64,000 nucleotides of DNA, taken from assembly GCA_013214545.1 (NCBI GenBank), contig JABSQB010000005.1:80880-144879 (forward strand), in the 5' to 3' direction. This document shows positions 53,728 through 62,557 of this stretch, one piece after another (within the stretch, counting starts at the first letter, position 1; each line of letters starts with the position of its first letter). A program made the position numbers and the translations under genes. The DNA is from Henriciella sp. GTDB lineage: Bacteria; Pseudomonadota; Alphaproteobacteria; Caulobacterales; Hyphomonadaceae. Below the pieces are notes generated by a model that had not been told where the DNA came from, searched no databases, and saw nothing but the letters and a program-made list of their open reading frames with translations.

Positions 53728-55005
53728 ATGGAATGGGGCTGGGACAATGCGCGTGCGCTTCTAGGCATTGCGATGATTTTTGCGATTGCCTGGGGCTTGT
53801 CGGAGAACAAGAAGGCGTTTCCGTGGAAAATTGTTCTCGGCGCGGTAGCCATTCAATTTGCGTTTGCGTTGATCTTGTTTGGTATTCCGATCATTCGCGA
53901 GGCGCTGTTCGCGGCCAATATTGTCGTCGATAATCTCATCGCAGCGACGGCGTATGGTACGGCTTTTGTTTTCGGGCCGACTTTCGGCACGCAAGCCGGA
54001 TGGGAAGAGCTGACCGGCGTGCCAGGCCCAATCTTCGCTGTGCACCTATTGCCGCTGATCATCGTTGTGGCCGCGCTGTCGGCGATTCTATGGCACTGGC
54101 ACATCCTGCGTTGGGTCACCAAGGGCTTTGCGTTCGTATTCCGCAAAGGCATGGGCCTCGGCGGTGCGACATCGCTTGCTGTTTCCGCCAACGTGTTCAT
54201 GGGCATGACGGAAGCGCCGGTCCTGGTGAAACCTTACCTCAAAGGTATGACCCGCTCCGAGATCTTCATTCTCATGGTCGCCGGCTTTGCTACGGTCGCA
54301 GGCAGCGTGCTGGTGCTCTATGGCGTGTTCCTGAAAGACGTTTTGCCGAATGCACTGGGCCAGCTCTTGGCTGCGTCCCTAATCGCAGCGCCGGCCGCAA
54401 TTGCTCTGGCGCTTGTGATGGTACCCGAAACAGTCGATTCGAAACTGCGCGCGCATGAGCCGGATTTTGAATATGAATCAACCATGGACGCCTTCGCGAC
54501 AGGCGCATCTGACGGTCTGAAAATCCTCGCCAATATTGTGACAATGCTGATCGCTGCGTTCGCCTTGCTGTTTCTGGTCAATGCCGGGCTTGGCGCCTTG
54601 CCGGAGGTCATGGGCGAACCGCTCTCCATCGAGCGGGTGCTCGGCTGGATTTTCGCGCCCATCATGTACATGGTTGGGGTGCCCATGTCGGAAGCAGCGC
54701 AGTCTGGTTCGCTGATCGGGATCAAGACTGTTTTGACGGAGTTCGTCGCTTTCCTGCAACTCGCGGGAGAGGGCGGTGAGGGTCTGTCTCAGCGCTCCAG
54801 CATGATCACGGCGCACGCGATTTGCGGCTTTGCCAATTTCGGATCGATCGGCATCCTGATTGGCGGTCTGTCCATCATCGAACCTCAGCGCCGGACGACG
54901 TTCCTTGAGCTCGCCTGGAAGACATTGGTCGCAGGCACGCTAGCAACCTGCCTGTCTGGAGCTGTTGTGGGGGCTCTACCACAAGCCTTGTTCTTCGGGA
55001 GTTAA
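53728..55005 (+). CDS. nupC: Concentrative nucleoside transporter (CNT/NupC family)
   Basis: This inner-membrane sodium- or proton-coupled nucleoside importer of 425 residues has the CNT family layout: several N-terminal spans, the gate motif region (SVSANVFMGMTEAPVLVKPYL has the conserved Thr-Glu-x-Pro element, here MTEAPVL), and the C-terminal RSSMITAHAICGFANFGSIGI motif that lines the substrate site. The ATG follows GAGGAA. It ends nine bases before a TonB-dependent receptor gene on the same strand, which suggests paired outer- and inner-membrane uptake. Confidence 0.93.
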   Translation: MEWGWDNARALLGIAMIFAIAWGLSENKKAFPWKIVLGAVAIQFAFALILFGIPIIREALFAANIVVDNLIAATAYGTAFVFGPTFGTQAGWEELTGVPGPIFAVHLLPLIIVVAALSAILWHWHILRWVTKGFAFVFRKGMGLGGATSLAVSANVFMGMTEAPVLVKPYLKGMTRSEIFILMVAGFATVAGSVLVLYGVFLKDVLPNALGQLLAASLIAAPAAIALALVMVPETVDSKLRAHEPDFEYESTMDAFATGASDGLKILANIVTMLIAAFALLFLVNAGLGALPEVMGEPLSIERVLGWIFAPIMYMVGVPMSEAAQSGSLIGIKTVLTEFVAFLQLAGEGGEGLSQRSSMITAHAICGFANFGSIGILIGGLSIIEPQRRTTFLELAWKTLVAGTLATCLSGAVVGALPQALFFGS

Positions 55006-55014
55006 GTACACCTC

Positions 55015-57141
55015 ATGAAACGAATGTTCTGGCTGGGGGCTGCCAGCCTGTTTTTGAGCGGCCCCGCAATGGCGCAATTTGCCTATGAAGAGGCCGAGCG
55101 CGATGTTGAAGCCGATCGTGTGGCCTGTCTCGAAGCCCGCGGCATGACCGCGGAAGACACTTCGCCATTCTGCCCGAGCCGAACCAATAGAGTGCTGTCC
55201 ACGATCGTGACTTTCGGGGACCGCAATCCCCTCGGCGCTGGCTCTGTGTCGATTGTCGATGCGCAGACTGTGGAGCGGATTTCTGCCGATCACCCGGCTG
55301 AGCTGCTCAACACGTTGCCTGGCGTGAACATCCACACCAATTCGGGTCAGGAACACTTGATCGCCATCCGCTCTCCGGTTCTGACCGGCGGCGCAGGGCA
55401 GGGGAGCTTCCTGATCCTGGAGAATGGCGTCCCCACGCGCTCACCGGCCTTTGGTAATGTGAACAGCCTGCTTGAGCCCCACCATGACACCGCAGAGGCG
55501 ATTGAAGTCGTACGCGGACCTGGCTCTGCAAAGTACGGTTCGAACGCGGTGCATGGCCTGATCAATGTGATCCTGGCAGATCCGAGCGGCGAGCCGCTTC
55601 GGCAAGTCAATGCCTCTTACGGGTCGCTGGGGCGCTACAAGACCGACCTGATCTTTGATCAGGGCTATCTGGGGCGGGCCTCGCTGTCGGCGCAGAAAGA
55701 TGTTGGCTGGCGCGATGATACGGGCCTGTTCCAGCTCAAAGGGTCGGGCGTCGTAGAAACCGTGTTTCGCGGCTGGGATGTTACAGCTTGGGGCTCCGCC
55801 AATTACCTCGAGCAAGAGACCGCTGATTTCATTCAGGGACCAGATGCTTATGAAGACCGGGACATCGCCAAGGCCAATGATGATCCGCTGGCTTATCGCG
55901 ATGCCTGGGCAGCGCGCGGCGCGATCCGACTGGAACGTTCGCAGTTTGGCGGCACGCTCTCGATCACGCCCTTCGTGCGCACGCAATACATGGATTTTCG
56001 ACAGCACTTCTTGCCGTATCGCGGGTTTGAGGAGAACGGACACAGCGCCGTCGGCCTGATGACCCGGTTCGATCGCGAGGTCAGCGAAACGCTGACCTGG
56101 CGCACAGGGCTCGATATCGATCTGGCCAGCGGATATCTTGAAGAAACCCAGCCTGAACCGTTTGGGTTCTTCCCAGGTGACACGCGTTTCCCGGTCGGCG
56201 TCCACTATGACTACACGGTCGAGACGCAGGTCGCCGCTCTGTGGAGCGAGATTGATCTCGCCGTGTCTGACAAGCTCACTTTGTTTGGCGGCCTGCGCGG
56301 CGAAGTGCATGCCTATGATTATGATACCGATGCGCCTGTGGGCATAAATGGCCGCTTCAATGTCCCGGCAGACCGGAGTGATGATTTCGATTTCATCACG
56401 CCGAAGCTTGGACTGGTCTATGAGCTGTCTGACACGATCGACCTCTACGCCAATTACGCGCGCGGCAGCCGCGCCCCTCAGACGAGCGATTTGTACCGTC
56501 TGCAATCGCGCCAGGGCACGGCAGAGGCAGAGGTTGAAACTCTGGATAGCTTTGAGTTGGGACTCCGAGGGGTTTCGTTCGGGGGTGACCTGGTCTTCGA
56601 CCTTGCCGCGTATACCGCTGACAAGGACAATTTCTTCTTCCGGGATTCTGATGGTTTGAACGTCACGGACGGCTCAACGCGGCATCGGGGCATCGAATTC
56701 GCAGCCAATTGGATCCTCAGCGACCAGTTTACTTTGGGCGGCAATCTCAGCTGGTCAGACCAGACCTATACGTTCGATCGCATCGGCGAAGGCGGGAATG
56801 AGATCATTCGCGACGGCAATCAAATCGACACAGCGCCGGAATGGCTGGCCAACGTGGCTCTGACATGGCTGCCGAACGATCAGCTCAGCTTTCAGCTGTC
56901 AGCGGATTATGTCGGCGAGTACTACACCAACGCCGCCAATACGCAGGATTATCCCGGCCACCTGGTTACCAATCTGCGTGGAAATTATGCCGTCAGCGAA
57001 GCGCTCGAAGCGTTTGTCATTGTTCGAAATCTCACCGATGAGACATATGCCGACCGGGCCGACTTCGCGTTTGGCAATGAGCGCTACTTCCCGGGTGAGC
57101 CGCTCAATGTGACGCTCGGCATTCGAAAAACGTTCAAATAA
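55015..57141 (+). CDS. TonB-dependent outer-membrane receptor
   Basis: This 708-residue outer-membrane importer has a signal peptide (cut near AMAQF), an unusual mature N-terminal segment of about 35 residues with Cys38 and Cys53, a possible TonB box (STIVTFG), the plug domain (about 70-190, LLNTLPGVNIHTNSG, VVRGPGSAKYGSNAVHGLINV) and a 22-strand-type barrel ending in the aromatic-rich terminus (NVTLGIRKTFK). It directly follows nupC (nine bases), so nucleosides or related compounds are the best substrate guess. A GST gene follows after 21 bases. Confidence 0.92.
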   Translation: MKRMFWLGAASLFLSGPAMAQFAYEEAERDVEADRVACLEARGMTAEDTSPFCPSRTNRVLSTIVTFGDRNPLGAGSVSIVDAQTVERISADHPAELLNTLPGVNIHTNSGQEHLIAIRSPVLTGGAGQGSFLILENGVPTRSPAFGNVNSLLEPHHDTAEAIEVVRGPGSAKYGSNAVHGLINVILADPSGEPLRQVNASYGSLGRYKTDLIFDQGYLGRASLSAQKDVGWRDDTGLFQLKGSGVVETVFRGWDVTAWGSANYLEQETADFIQGPDAYEDRDIAKANDDPLAYRDAWAARGAIRLERSQFGGTLSITPFVRTQYMDFRQHFLPYRGFEENGHSAVGLMTRFDREVSETLTWRTGLDIDLASGYLEETQPEPFGFFPGDTRFPVGVHYDYTVETQVAALWSEIDLAVSDKLTLFGGLRGEVHAYDYDTDAPVGINGRFNVPADRSDDFDFITPKLGLVYELSDTIDLYANYARGSRAPQTSDLYRLQSRQGTAEAEVETLDSFELGLRGVSFGGDLVFDLAAYTADKDNFFFRDSDGLNVTDGSTRHRGIEFAANWILSDQFTLGGNLSWSDQTYTFDRIGEGGNEIIRDGNQIDTAPEWLANVALTWLPNDQLSFQLSADYVGEYYTNAANTQDYPGHLVTNLRGNYAVSEALEAFVIVRNLTDETYADRADFAFGNERYFPGEPLNVTLGIRKTFK

Positions 57142-57162
57142 TTAAGACAGAGGCAGGAAACG

Positions 57163-57771
57163 ATGAAGCTCTATCACGCACCGCAGGCAGTCAATCCGGA
57201 ACGGACCTACAACTTCCTGAAAGCCAAGGGCAAACTGGACGCCGTCGAGATTGTCGAGATCTCGATCATTAAAGGGGAACACAAACAGCCTGAATATCGT
57301 GAGCTCTCTCCGTTCGCCCAGGTCCCGGTCCTGGTCCTGGACGACGGTACGACGATCACTGAAAGCCGCGCCATTTGTAGCTTCTTTGAGCATATGTTTC
57401 CGGAACCGAACCTGATGGGCTCAGACGCGCTGGAGAAGGGCTTGATCGAAATGTGGGATCGCCGGGTTGAGTTCATGATGATGGCACAATTCGCGACCTG
57501 GTTCCGCAACGCCCACCCGGTCATGGCGCCGCTCGAGAACCCACAGCTGCCTGAAGCGGCAGAGAAAGCCGAGAAGAGCGTCCGGAAGTTCGTCGAACGC
57601 CTGGATCAGCATCTAGAAGGCAAGGACTGGATCGCCGCGGATCGTTTCTCAATTGCTGATATCACGCTGTTCCTGACCTGCGGCTTTTGCGGCGTGATGC
57701 GCTGGAAGCCTCAGGAAGACTATCAGAACATAGGCCGTGTGTTCGGCAATACTGCGGGCAAGCTAGCTTAG
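57163..57771 (+). CDS. Glutathione S-transferase family protein
   Basis: This 202-residue GST-fold protein has a thioredoxin-like domain (MKLYHAPQAVNPERTYNFLK; cis-Pro region FAQVPVLVLDDGTTITESRAI) and an all-helical C-terminal domain with the N-capping motif WIAADRFSIADITLF. The usual catalytic Ser/Tyr/Cys near residue 9-11 is not obvious. It follows the TonB receptor gene on the same strand and overlaps the convergent nnrD by nine bases. Substrate unknown. Confidence 0.87.
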   Translation: MKLYHAPQAVNPERTYNFLKAKGKLDAVEIVEISIIKGEHKQPEYRELSPFAQVPVLVLDDGTTITESRAICSFFEHMFPEPNLMGSDALEKGLIEMWDRRVEFMMMAQFATWFRNAHPVMAPLENPQLPEAAEKAEKSVRKFVERLDQHLEGKDWIAADRFSIADITLFLTCGFCGVMRWKPQEDYQNIGRVFGNTAGKLA

Positions 57772-58536
57772 CCGGTCTTTCAGCACCGGGCGCAGCTCTG
57801 CGATCAGATCTTGCGGGATGAGGCCCGGGCCGACGCGCAGACTGGCGTCTCCATGTAGCCAGACGCCAGCGCAGGCCGCTTCAAAGGCCGGCATGCCTTG
57901 CGCGGCGAGGCCAGCGATCAAGCCCGCCAGGACATCGCCTGTCCCGGCCTTGGCGAGATAGGGGGAAGCGTGTTGGCTTGCCGCAAGTCGCCCGTCTGGC
58001 GCGGCGATCCAGGTGGTTGGGCCTTTCAGTACGACCGTTACACCTTGAGCGTTGGCAACGTCTTGCGCCGCCTTGCTGGGGCTTGCGCCAGTGCTTCCGA
58101 AATAGCGCTCAAACTCTGCGAAATGCGGCGTAGTGATACGAAACGGGTGAGACAGCTCAGCGCAGAGCCGGATGGCGTCGGCATCAAGCACGATCGCCAA
58201 GTTGGGATCCGAGGCGCTGATCGCTTCCTCTGCGATTTCATCGCAGCCGCCCGGACCGGCGAGAAGCGTAGTGGGACGATTGATATCGCGCAGCGTATCG
58301 GCGCGCACCATGATGTCCGCAGGTAGAGTCGCGCGATAGACATCTGCCTGAAGCTGGCTGAGCACGGTCACCAAGCCACTGCCAACGCGCGAACAGGCTT
58401 CAGCGGCCAAACGGGTCGCGCCGGTATAGGCATTGGCGCCCATGATGACTGTATGGCCGCGATGATACTTGTGATCATCCTCGGCCGGGCGCGGGAACAG
58501 GGACATCCATAGATCAGGCGTGTTCGCGATGTTCAT
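57763..58536 (-). CDS. nnrD: ADP/ATP-dependent NAD(P)H-hydrate dehydratase, stand-alone
   Basis: NnrD repairs hydrated NAD(P)H. The 257-residue ribokinase-like protein has HKYHRGHTVIMGANAYTGA, GSGLVTVL, LLAGPGG, TPHFAEFERYFG and the terminal catalytic motif AGTGDVLAGLIAGL. In E. coli and many relatives this domain is fused to the NnrE epimerase; here it is separate and no NnrE gene is visible. ATG 58536 begins MNIANTPDLWMSLFPRP; the longer frame lies in trmFO. Its start is 64 bases from the trmFO stop. Confidence 0.9.
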   Translation of the reverse strand: MNIANTPDLWMSLFPRPAEDDHKYHRGHTVIMGANAYTGATRLAAEACSRVGSGLVTVLSQLQADVYRATLPADIMVRADTLRDINRPTTLLAGPGGCDEIAEEAISASDPNLAIVLDADAIRLCAELSHPFRITTPHFAEFERYFGSTGASPSKAAQDVANAQGVTVVLKGPTTWIAAPDGRLAASQHASPYLAKAGTGDVLAGLIAGLAAQGMPAFEAACAGVWLHGDASLRVGPGLIPQDLIAELRPVLKDRLS

Positions 58537-58600
58537 ATCAGCGGTTTTAACCGCTCTCAGGAATGTCGCCAGTCTTTGATCGTTTGCGTGCCTGTCTCGC

Positions 58601-60016
58601 CTAGGCCGGGACGGCTTCGGACTGCGCTTGCAACCAGTGATCCACATCCTGGAGCGCGCGCGCTGCCTGCAGACGCTTCTTGGCGCGGCCCTTCTCCTTG
58701 CCGCGCAGGCGTTTGCCCGTTTCAGGATCCTTGGTCGGAACCGTTGAGGGATCGACCGGGGGGAACAGACCGAAATTGATGTTCATCGGCTGGAAGCTGG
58801 CTTTGCCCTCTAGGTGACCGCCTGTGATATGCTTGACGAGAGCCCCGAGCGCTGTGGTTTCTGGCGGGTTGGACAAGTCTCTGCCAAGACGCTCCGCGGC
58901 AGCAAAGCGGCCCGCCAGGAGCCCCATTGACGCGCTCTCGACATAGCCTTCCACGCCCGTCACCTGACCCGCAAAGCGAATGCGTGGCATGGATTTCAGG
59001 CGCAGGCGCTGATCGAGCAGTTTGGGTGAGTTCAGGAACGTGTTGCGGTGGATGCCGCCAAGCCGCGCAAACTGTGCATTCTCCAGACCCGGAATGGCGC
59101 GGAAAATATCGGACTGCGCGCCATATTTCAGCTTGGTCTGAAATCCAACCATGTTCCACAGCGTTCCGAGCGCATTGTCCTGGCGCAACTGCACGATCGC
59201 GTGCGCTTTAACCTCAGGATTATGCGGATTGGTCAGCCCGACAGGCTTCATTGGGCCAAAGCGCAGGGTCTCGCGGCCGCGTTCTGCCATCACTTCAATT
59301 GGCAGGCAGCCTTCGAAATAGGGCGTGTCCTTTTCCCAGTCTTTGAATTCGGTTTTTTCACCATCGATCAAGGCATCGATGAAGGCATTGTATTGGTCTT
59401 CATCCATGGCGCAGTTGATGTAAGCGGCGGTGTCGCCATGTGGCCCCGGCTTGTCATAGCGCGACTGGCGCCAGGCTTTGTCCATGTCGATGCTGTCGAG
59501 ATAGACAATCGGCGCGATCGCATCGAAGAAAGCGAGGTCTTCTTCGCCGGTATGTGCGCGGATGGCTTCTGCCAGCGGAATTGAGGTGAGCGGGCCAGTC
59601 GCGATAATGACGCTGTCCCAGTCTTCCGGGGGCAGACCTGCAATCTCCTCGCGTACGATCGTTACCAGCGGATGCGCTTCCAGCTTTGCGGTGACCGCTT
59701 CGGCAAACCCTTCGCGATCCACGGCGAGCGCGCTGCCCGCGGGCACCTGATGCTTGTCGGCGGTTGGAATGATGATGCCATTGGCGCGGCGCATTTCTTC
59801 ATGCAGGACGCCGACTGCGTTCAGCTCATGATCGTCCGAGCGGAAAGAGTTGGAGCAGACCAGCTCCGCCAGCTTGTCGGTCTGGTGCGCTTCAGTGCCT
59901 TTGACACCGCGCATCTCGTGCAGGATGACGGGCACGCCCATGTTTGCGGCCTGCCAGGCGGCTTCGGATCCGGCCATGCCGCCGCCAATGATATGGATGG
60001 GTTTAATCTCGCTCAT
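58601..60016 (-). CDS. trmFO: Folate-dependent tRNA (uracil-54) methyltransferase TrmFO
   Basis: TrmFO makes 5-methyluridine at tRNA position 54 with methylenetetrahydrofolate and FADH2, instead of the SAM-dependent TrmA route. The 471-residue product begins with the FAD motif [17 protein letters not shown], contains [12 protein letters not shown], the catalytic-cysteine region and the [16 protein letters not shown] motif near the end. ATG 60016 is the family start; the longest frame (to 60199) adds a non-homologous leader opposite pmbA. Confidence 0.95.
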   Translation of the reverse strand: MSEIKPIHIIGGGMAGSEAAWQAANMGVPVILHEMRGVKGTEAHQTDKLAELVCSNSFRSDDHELNAVGVLHEEMRRANGIIIPTADKHQVPAGSALAVDREGFAEAVTAKLEAHPLVTIVREEIAGLPPEDWDSVIIATGPLTSIPLAEAIRAHTGEEDLAFFDAIAPIVYLDSIDMDKAWRQSRYDKPGPHGDTAAYINCAMDEDQYNAFIDALIDGEKTEFKDWEKDTPYFEGCLPIEVMAERGRETLRFGPMKPVGLTNPHNPEVKAHAIVQLRQDNALGTLWNMVGFQTKLKYGAQSDIFRAIPGLENAQFARLGGIHRNTFLNSPKLLDQRLRLKSMPRIRFAGQVTGVEGYVESASMGLLAGRFAAAERLGRDLSNPPETTALGALVKHITGGHLEGKASFQPMNINFGLFPPVDPSTVPTKDPETGKRLRGKEKGRAKKRLQAARALQDVDHWLQAQSEAVPA

Positions 60017-60099
60017 CCGCGCGATTTGCGTCTGATCCCCTGCGACGTCAAGTTCATGTCGGCAGACAGGGGCTAGGCAAGCGGAAGGGCGCTCTCTAA

Positions 60100-61455
60100 A
60101 TGGGGCGCATGACGACTGACCAGCTTGCCCCGGAATCCATCCTCTCCAAACTTCTCGAGACCTGCCAAAAGGCCGGCGCCACAGCCGCAGACGCCTCATA
60201 TGGCCGCTCAGATGGCGTCAGCGTCGAAGTGCGCGAAGGCAAGTTGGAAGGCATCGAGCGATCTGAAGCTCAAGGGGTCTCTCTGCGCTGTCTGTTCGGA
60301 CAACGACAGGCATCGGTCTCTGGCTCGGATGTATCGGAAGCCGGGCTGATGGCGCTGGCAGAACGCTGTGTCGCGATGGCCAAAGTGGTGCCCGAGGACC
60401 CTTATTGCGGCCTCGCGTCCCCAGACGAATTAGTCCGTGATCTGCCCGAGCTTGATGTGACGGGCGATGGCGAGATTGCCTCAGATGTTCTGGAGAAAGA
60501 CGCGATTGCTGCTGAAGCGGCGGCCCTGGCCGTCCCAGGTGTTCAACAAGTCTCAAGCTGCGGTAATGGCTGGAGCTCCAGCGAGCGCTGGGTCGCAGCG
60601 ACCAATGGATTTTCGGCATACCGCGCGAGCGGCTCGACCGGACTTGGCCTCGCAGCCGTTGCCGAACAAGGCGGCGCAATGGAGCGCGATTATGAGAGCC
60701 GCTCTGTCCGGCGGCTCGAGGATCGTCCTTCCGCTGAGGAGATCGGCCGGATTGCAGGCGAACGAACCGTCGCGCGTCTGGGATCTCGAAAAGTCAAAAC
60801 GCAGACGGGCGCAGTGATCTATGACCGACGGGTCGCCAGCAGCCTGATTGGCGCGTTTCTCTCTGCGATCAGTGGTCCGAGCGTCGCGCGCGGTGTTTCT
60901 TTCCTGAAGGACTCGCTAGGCGACAAGGTTTTCGCAGACGGCGTGAACCTGATCGATGATCCTTTCCGGGTCCGCGGAATGGGCAGCCGCGCTCATGATG
61001 GGGAAGGGCGCCCCGTCGCGGTGAATAAACTGATTGATGATGGCGTCCTCACACGCTGGCTGCTGAACGGTGCTTCGGCCAAGCAACTGGACCTGACGCC
61101 GAATGGCCATGCCAGCGGCGGGTTTGGCTCTGCGCCCGGCGTTGGGGTCTCAAACGCCTATATCGAAGCAGGTACACAAAGCCAGGAAGAGCTGATGCGC
61201 GGCGTCGGCAAGGGCTTGCTGGTAGCTGACATGTTTGGTCCGTCCATCAACCCAAATACCGGCGACTATTCGGTTGGGGTCGCTGGGTTCTGGTTCGAGA
61301 ACGGCGAAATCCAGTATCCGGTTTCTGAGGTGACCATTGCCGGTGATCTGCCGGGCATGTTCGCAAGGATGGTTCCTGCGTCTGATCTGGAGTTCCGGGG
61401 ATCACGCGATGCGCCATCGCTGCTGATTGAGGATATGTCGATTGCCGGTGAGTGA
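60100..61455 (+). CDS. pmbA: TldD/PmbA family protein (PmbA/TldE-like)
   Basis: PmbA (TldE) partners with TldD in a heterodimeric metalloprotease that cleaves unfolded peptides, including bacteriocin precursors. The 451-residue product lacks the HExxxH motif of TldD, as expected for the PmbA subunit; family features include [19 protein letters not shown] at the N-terminus, the Gly-rich [15 protein letters not shown] segment and the late [17 protein letters not shown]. The first ATG (60100) or ATG 60109 is the start, behind GGAAGG. It overlaps the next gene by eight bases. Confidence 0.92.
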   Translation: MGRMTTDQLAPESILSKLLETCQKAGATAADASYGRSDGVSVEVREGKLEGIERSEAQGVSLRCLFGQRQASVSGSDVSEAGLMALAERCVAMAKVVPEDPYCGLASPDELVRDLPELDVTGDGEIASDVLEKDAIAAEAAALAVPGVQQVSSCGNGWSSSERWVAATNGFSAYRASGSTGLGLAAVAEQGGAMERDYESRSVRRLEDRPSAEEIGRIAGERTVARLGSRKVKTQTGAVIYDRRVASSLIGAFLSAISGPSVARGVSFLKDSLGDKVFADGVNLIDDPFRVRGMGSRAHDGEGRPVAVNKLIDDGVLTRWLLNGASAKQLDLTPNGHASGGFGSAPGVGVSNAYIEAGTQSQEELMRGVGKGLLVADMFGPSINPNTGDYSVGVAGFWFENGEIQYPVSEVTIAGDLPGMFARMVPASDLEFRGSRDAPSLLIEDMSIAGE

Positions 61456-62557
61456 TCTCGATCGAGAGGATCTCGAAATCTTGAGATCCGTCGCCCATGA
61501 GGCTGGCCAGCTGGCGATTGACTATTTCGAACGCTCAGACGTTCGGTTCTGGGATAAATCCAAAGGCAATCCGGTGACCGAGGCGGACCTGGCCGTCAAC
61601 GCATTAATCCAGGAACGCCTGATGGCAGCGCGGCCTGATTATGGCTGGCTGTCAGAAGAATCCGCGCTTGCCAATGAGACCTTGACCGCCAGCCGCGTGT
61701 GGATTGTTGATCCGATCGACGGCACGCGCGCTTTCATGCGCCAGGAACCGTATTGGTGCATTGGCCTCGGCGTGCTCGAACACGGGCAGCCGCGCGCGGC
61801 TGCGGTGAATGCCCCGATGCTGGGCGAAGCTTATACAGCCGTGCGCGGCGGCGGCGCGGCGCTGAATGGCAAGCCGATCCGCGTCACCGAGTATAACCGC
61901 GAAGAAGGCGCGCGCCTGATTACCAATGATGGCATGCTGACCCACCCCGGTTGGCCAGAGCCCTGGCCGTCGGTTGATCTGGTCAAGCCGAAGCCGAACG
62001 CGACCTTGATTCGGATGTGCTGGGTCGCCGCTGGAAAAGCAGACGCAGCGCTCACGCTATGGCGCAAATCAGACTGGGACCTCGCTGCGGGAAGCCTTCT
62101 TGTGGAAGAGGCGGGTGGCGTCGCGACAACCCATCTCGGCGAACCCTATCTGTTTAATCGCGGAGAACCTGCACAAAGAAGTCTGCTTGCGGCTGGAAAG
62201 CCCCTGCATTCCCTGTTATCAGCGCGAGTCAAAGGCGTCAGATTGCCAGATCCGAACTGGACCGTACGCCCCTATGAACCGACTCACACGACGGAGCGTC
62301 AGACCATGGGCGAGACTTCAAGCAGCAAACAACTCCTCCATCTAGTCATCGGAGGCGAACTGAAAGACGTAACAGACGTCCAGTTCGAAGACCTATCCAA
62401 GATCGATTTTGTTGGCGCGTTCGCCAGCTACAAGGACGCTTACGACGCCTGGAAGGGCGCCGCGCAGCGGACCGTCGACAGCGCCGAGACGCGCTACTTC
62501 ATCCTGCACGCGCATAAGCTGCTGGACCCAGAAACCGGTGACCACCATCACGTCTAA
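61448..62557 (+). CDS. Inositol-monophosphatase-family enzyme fused to a DUF4170 domain
   Basis: The N-terminal 265 residues form an inositol monophosphatase/CysQ-like magnesium phosphatase: LSEESAL (metal Glu), WIVDPIDGTRAFMRQ (metal Asp cluster) and SDWDLAAGSLLVEEAGG. A linker leads, with no stop, into an 80-residue C-terminal DUF4170-like domain (LLHLVIGGELKDVTDVQF, then FILHAHKLLDP). In relatives DUF4170 is usually a separate downstream gene. An internal ATG at 62306 with GGAG ten bases upstream could still produce it alone. GTG 61448 overlaps the pmbA stop; substrate (phosphoinositol, PAP or another) is unclear. Confidence 0.85.
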   Translation: MSDLDREDLEILRSVAHEAGQLAIDYFERSDVRFWDKSKGNPVTEADLAVNALIQERLMAARPDYGWLSEESALANETLTASRVWIVDPIDGTRAFMRQEPYWCIGLGVLEHGQPRAAAVNAPMLGEAYTAVRGGGAALNGKPIRVTEYNREEGARLITNDGMLTHPGWPEPWPSVDLVKPKPNATLIRMCWVAAGKADAALTLWRKSDWDLAAGSLLVEEAGGVATTHLGEPYLFNRGEPAQRSLLAAGKPLHSLLSARVKGVRLPDPNWTVRPYEPTHTTERQTMGETSSSKQLLHLVIGGELKDVTDVQFEDLSKIDFVGAFASYKDAYDAWKGAAQRTVDSAETRYFILHAHKLLDPETGDHHHV

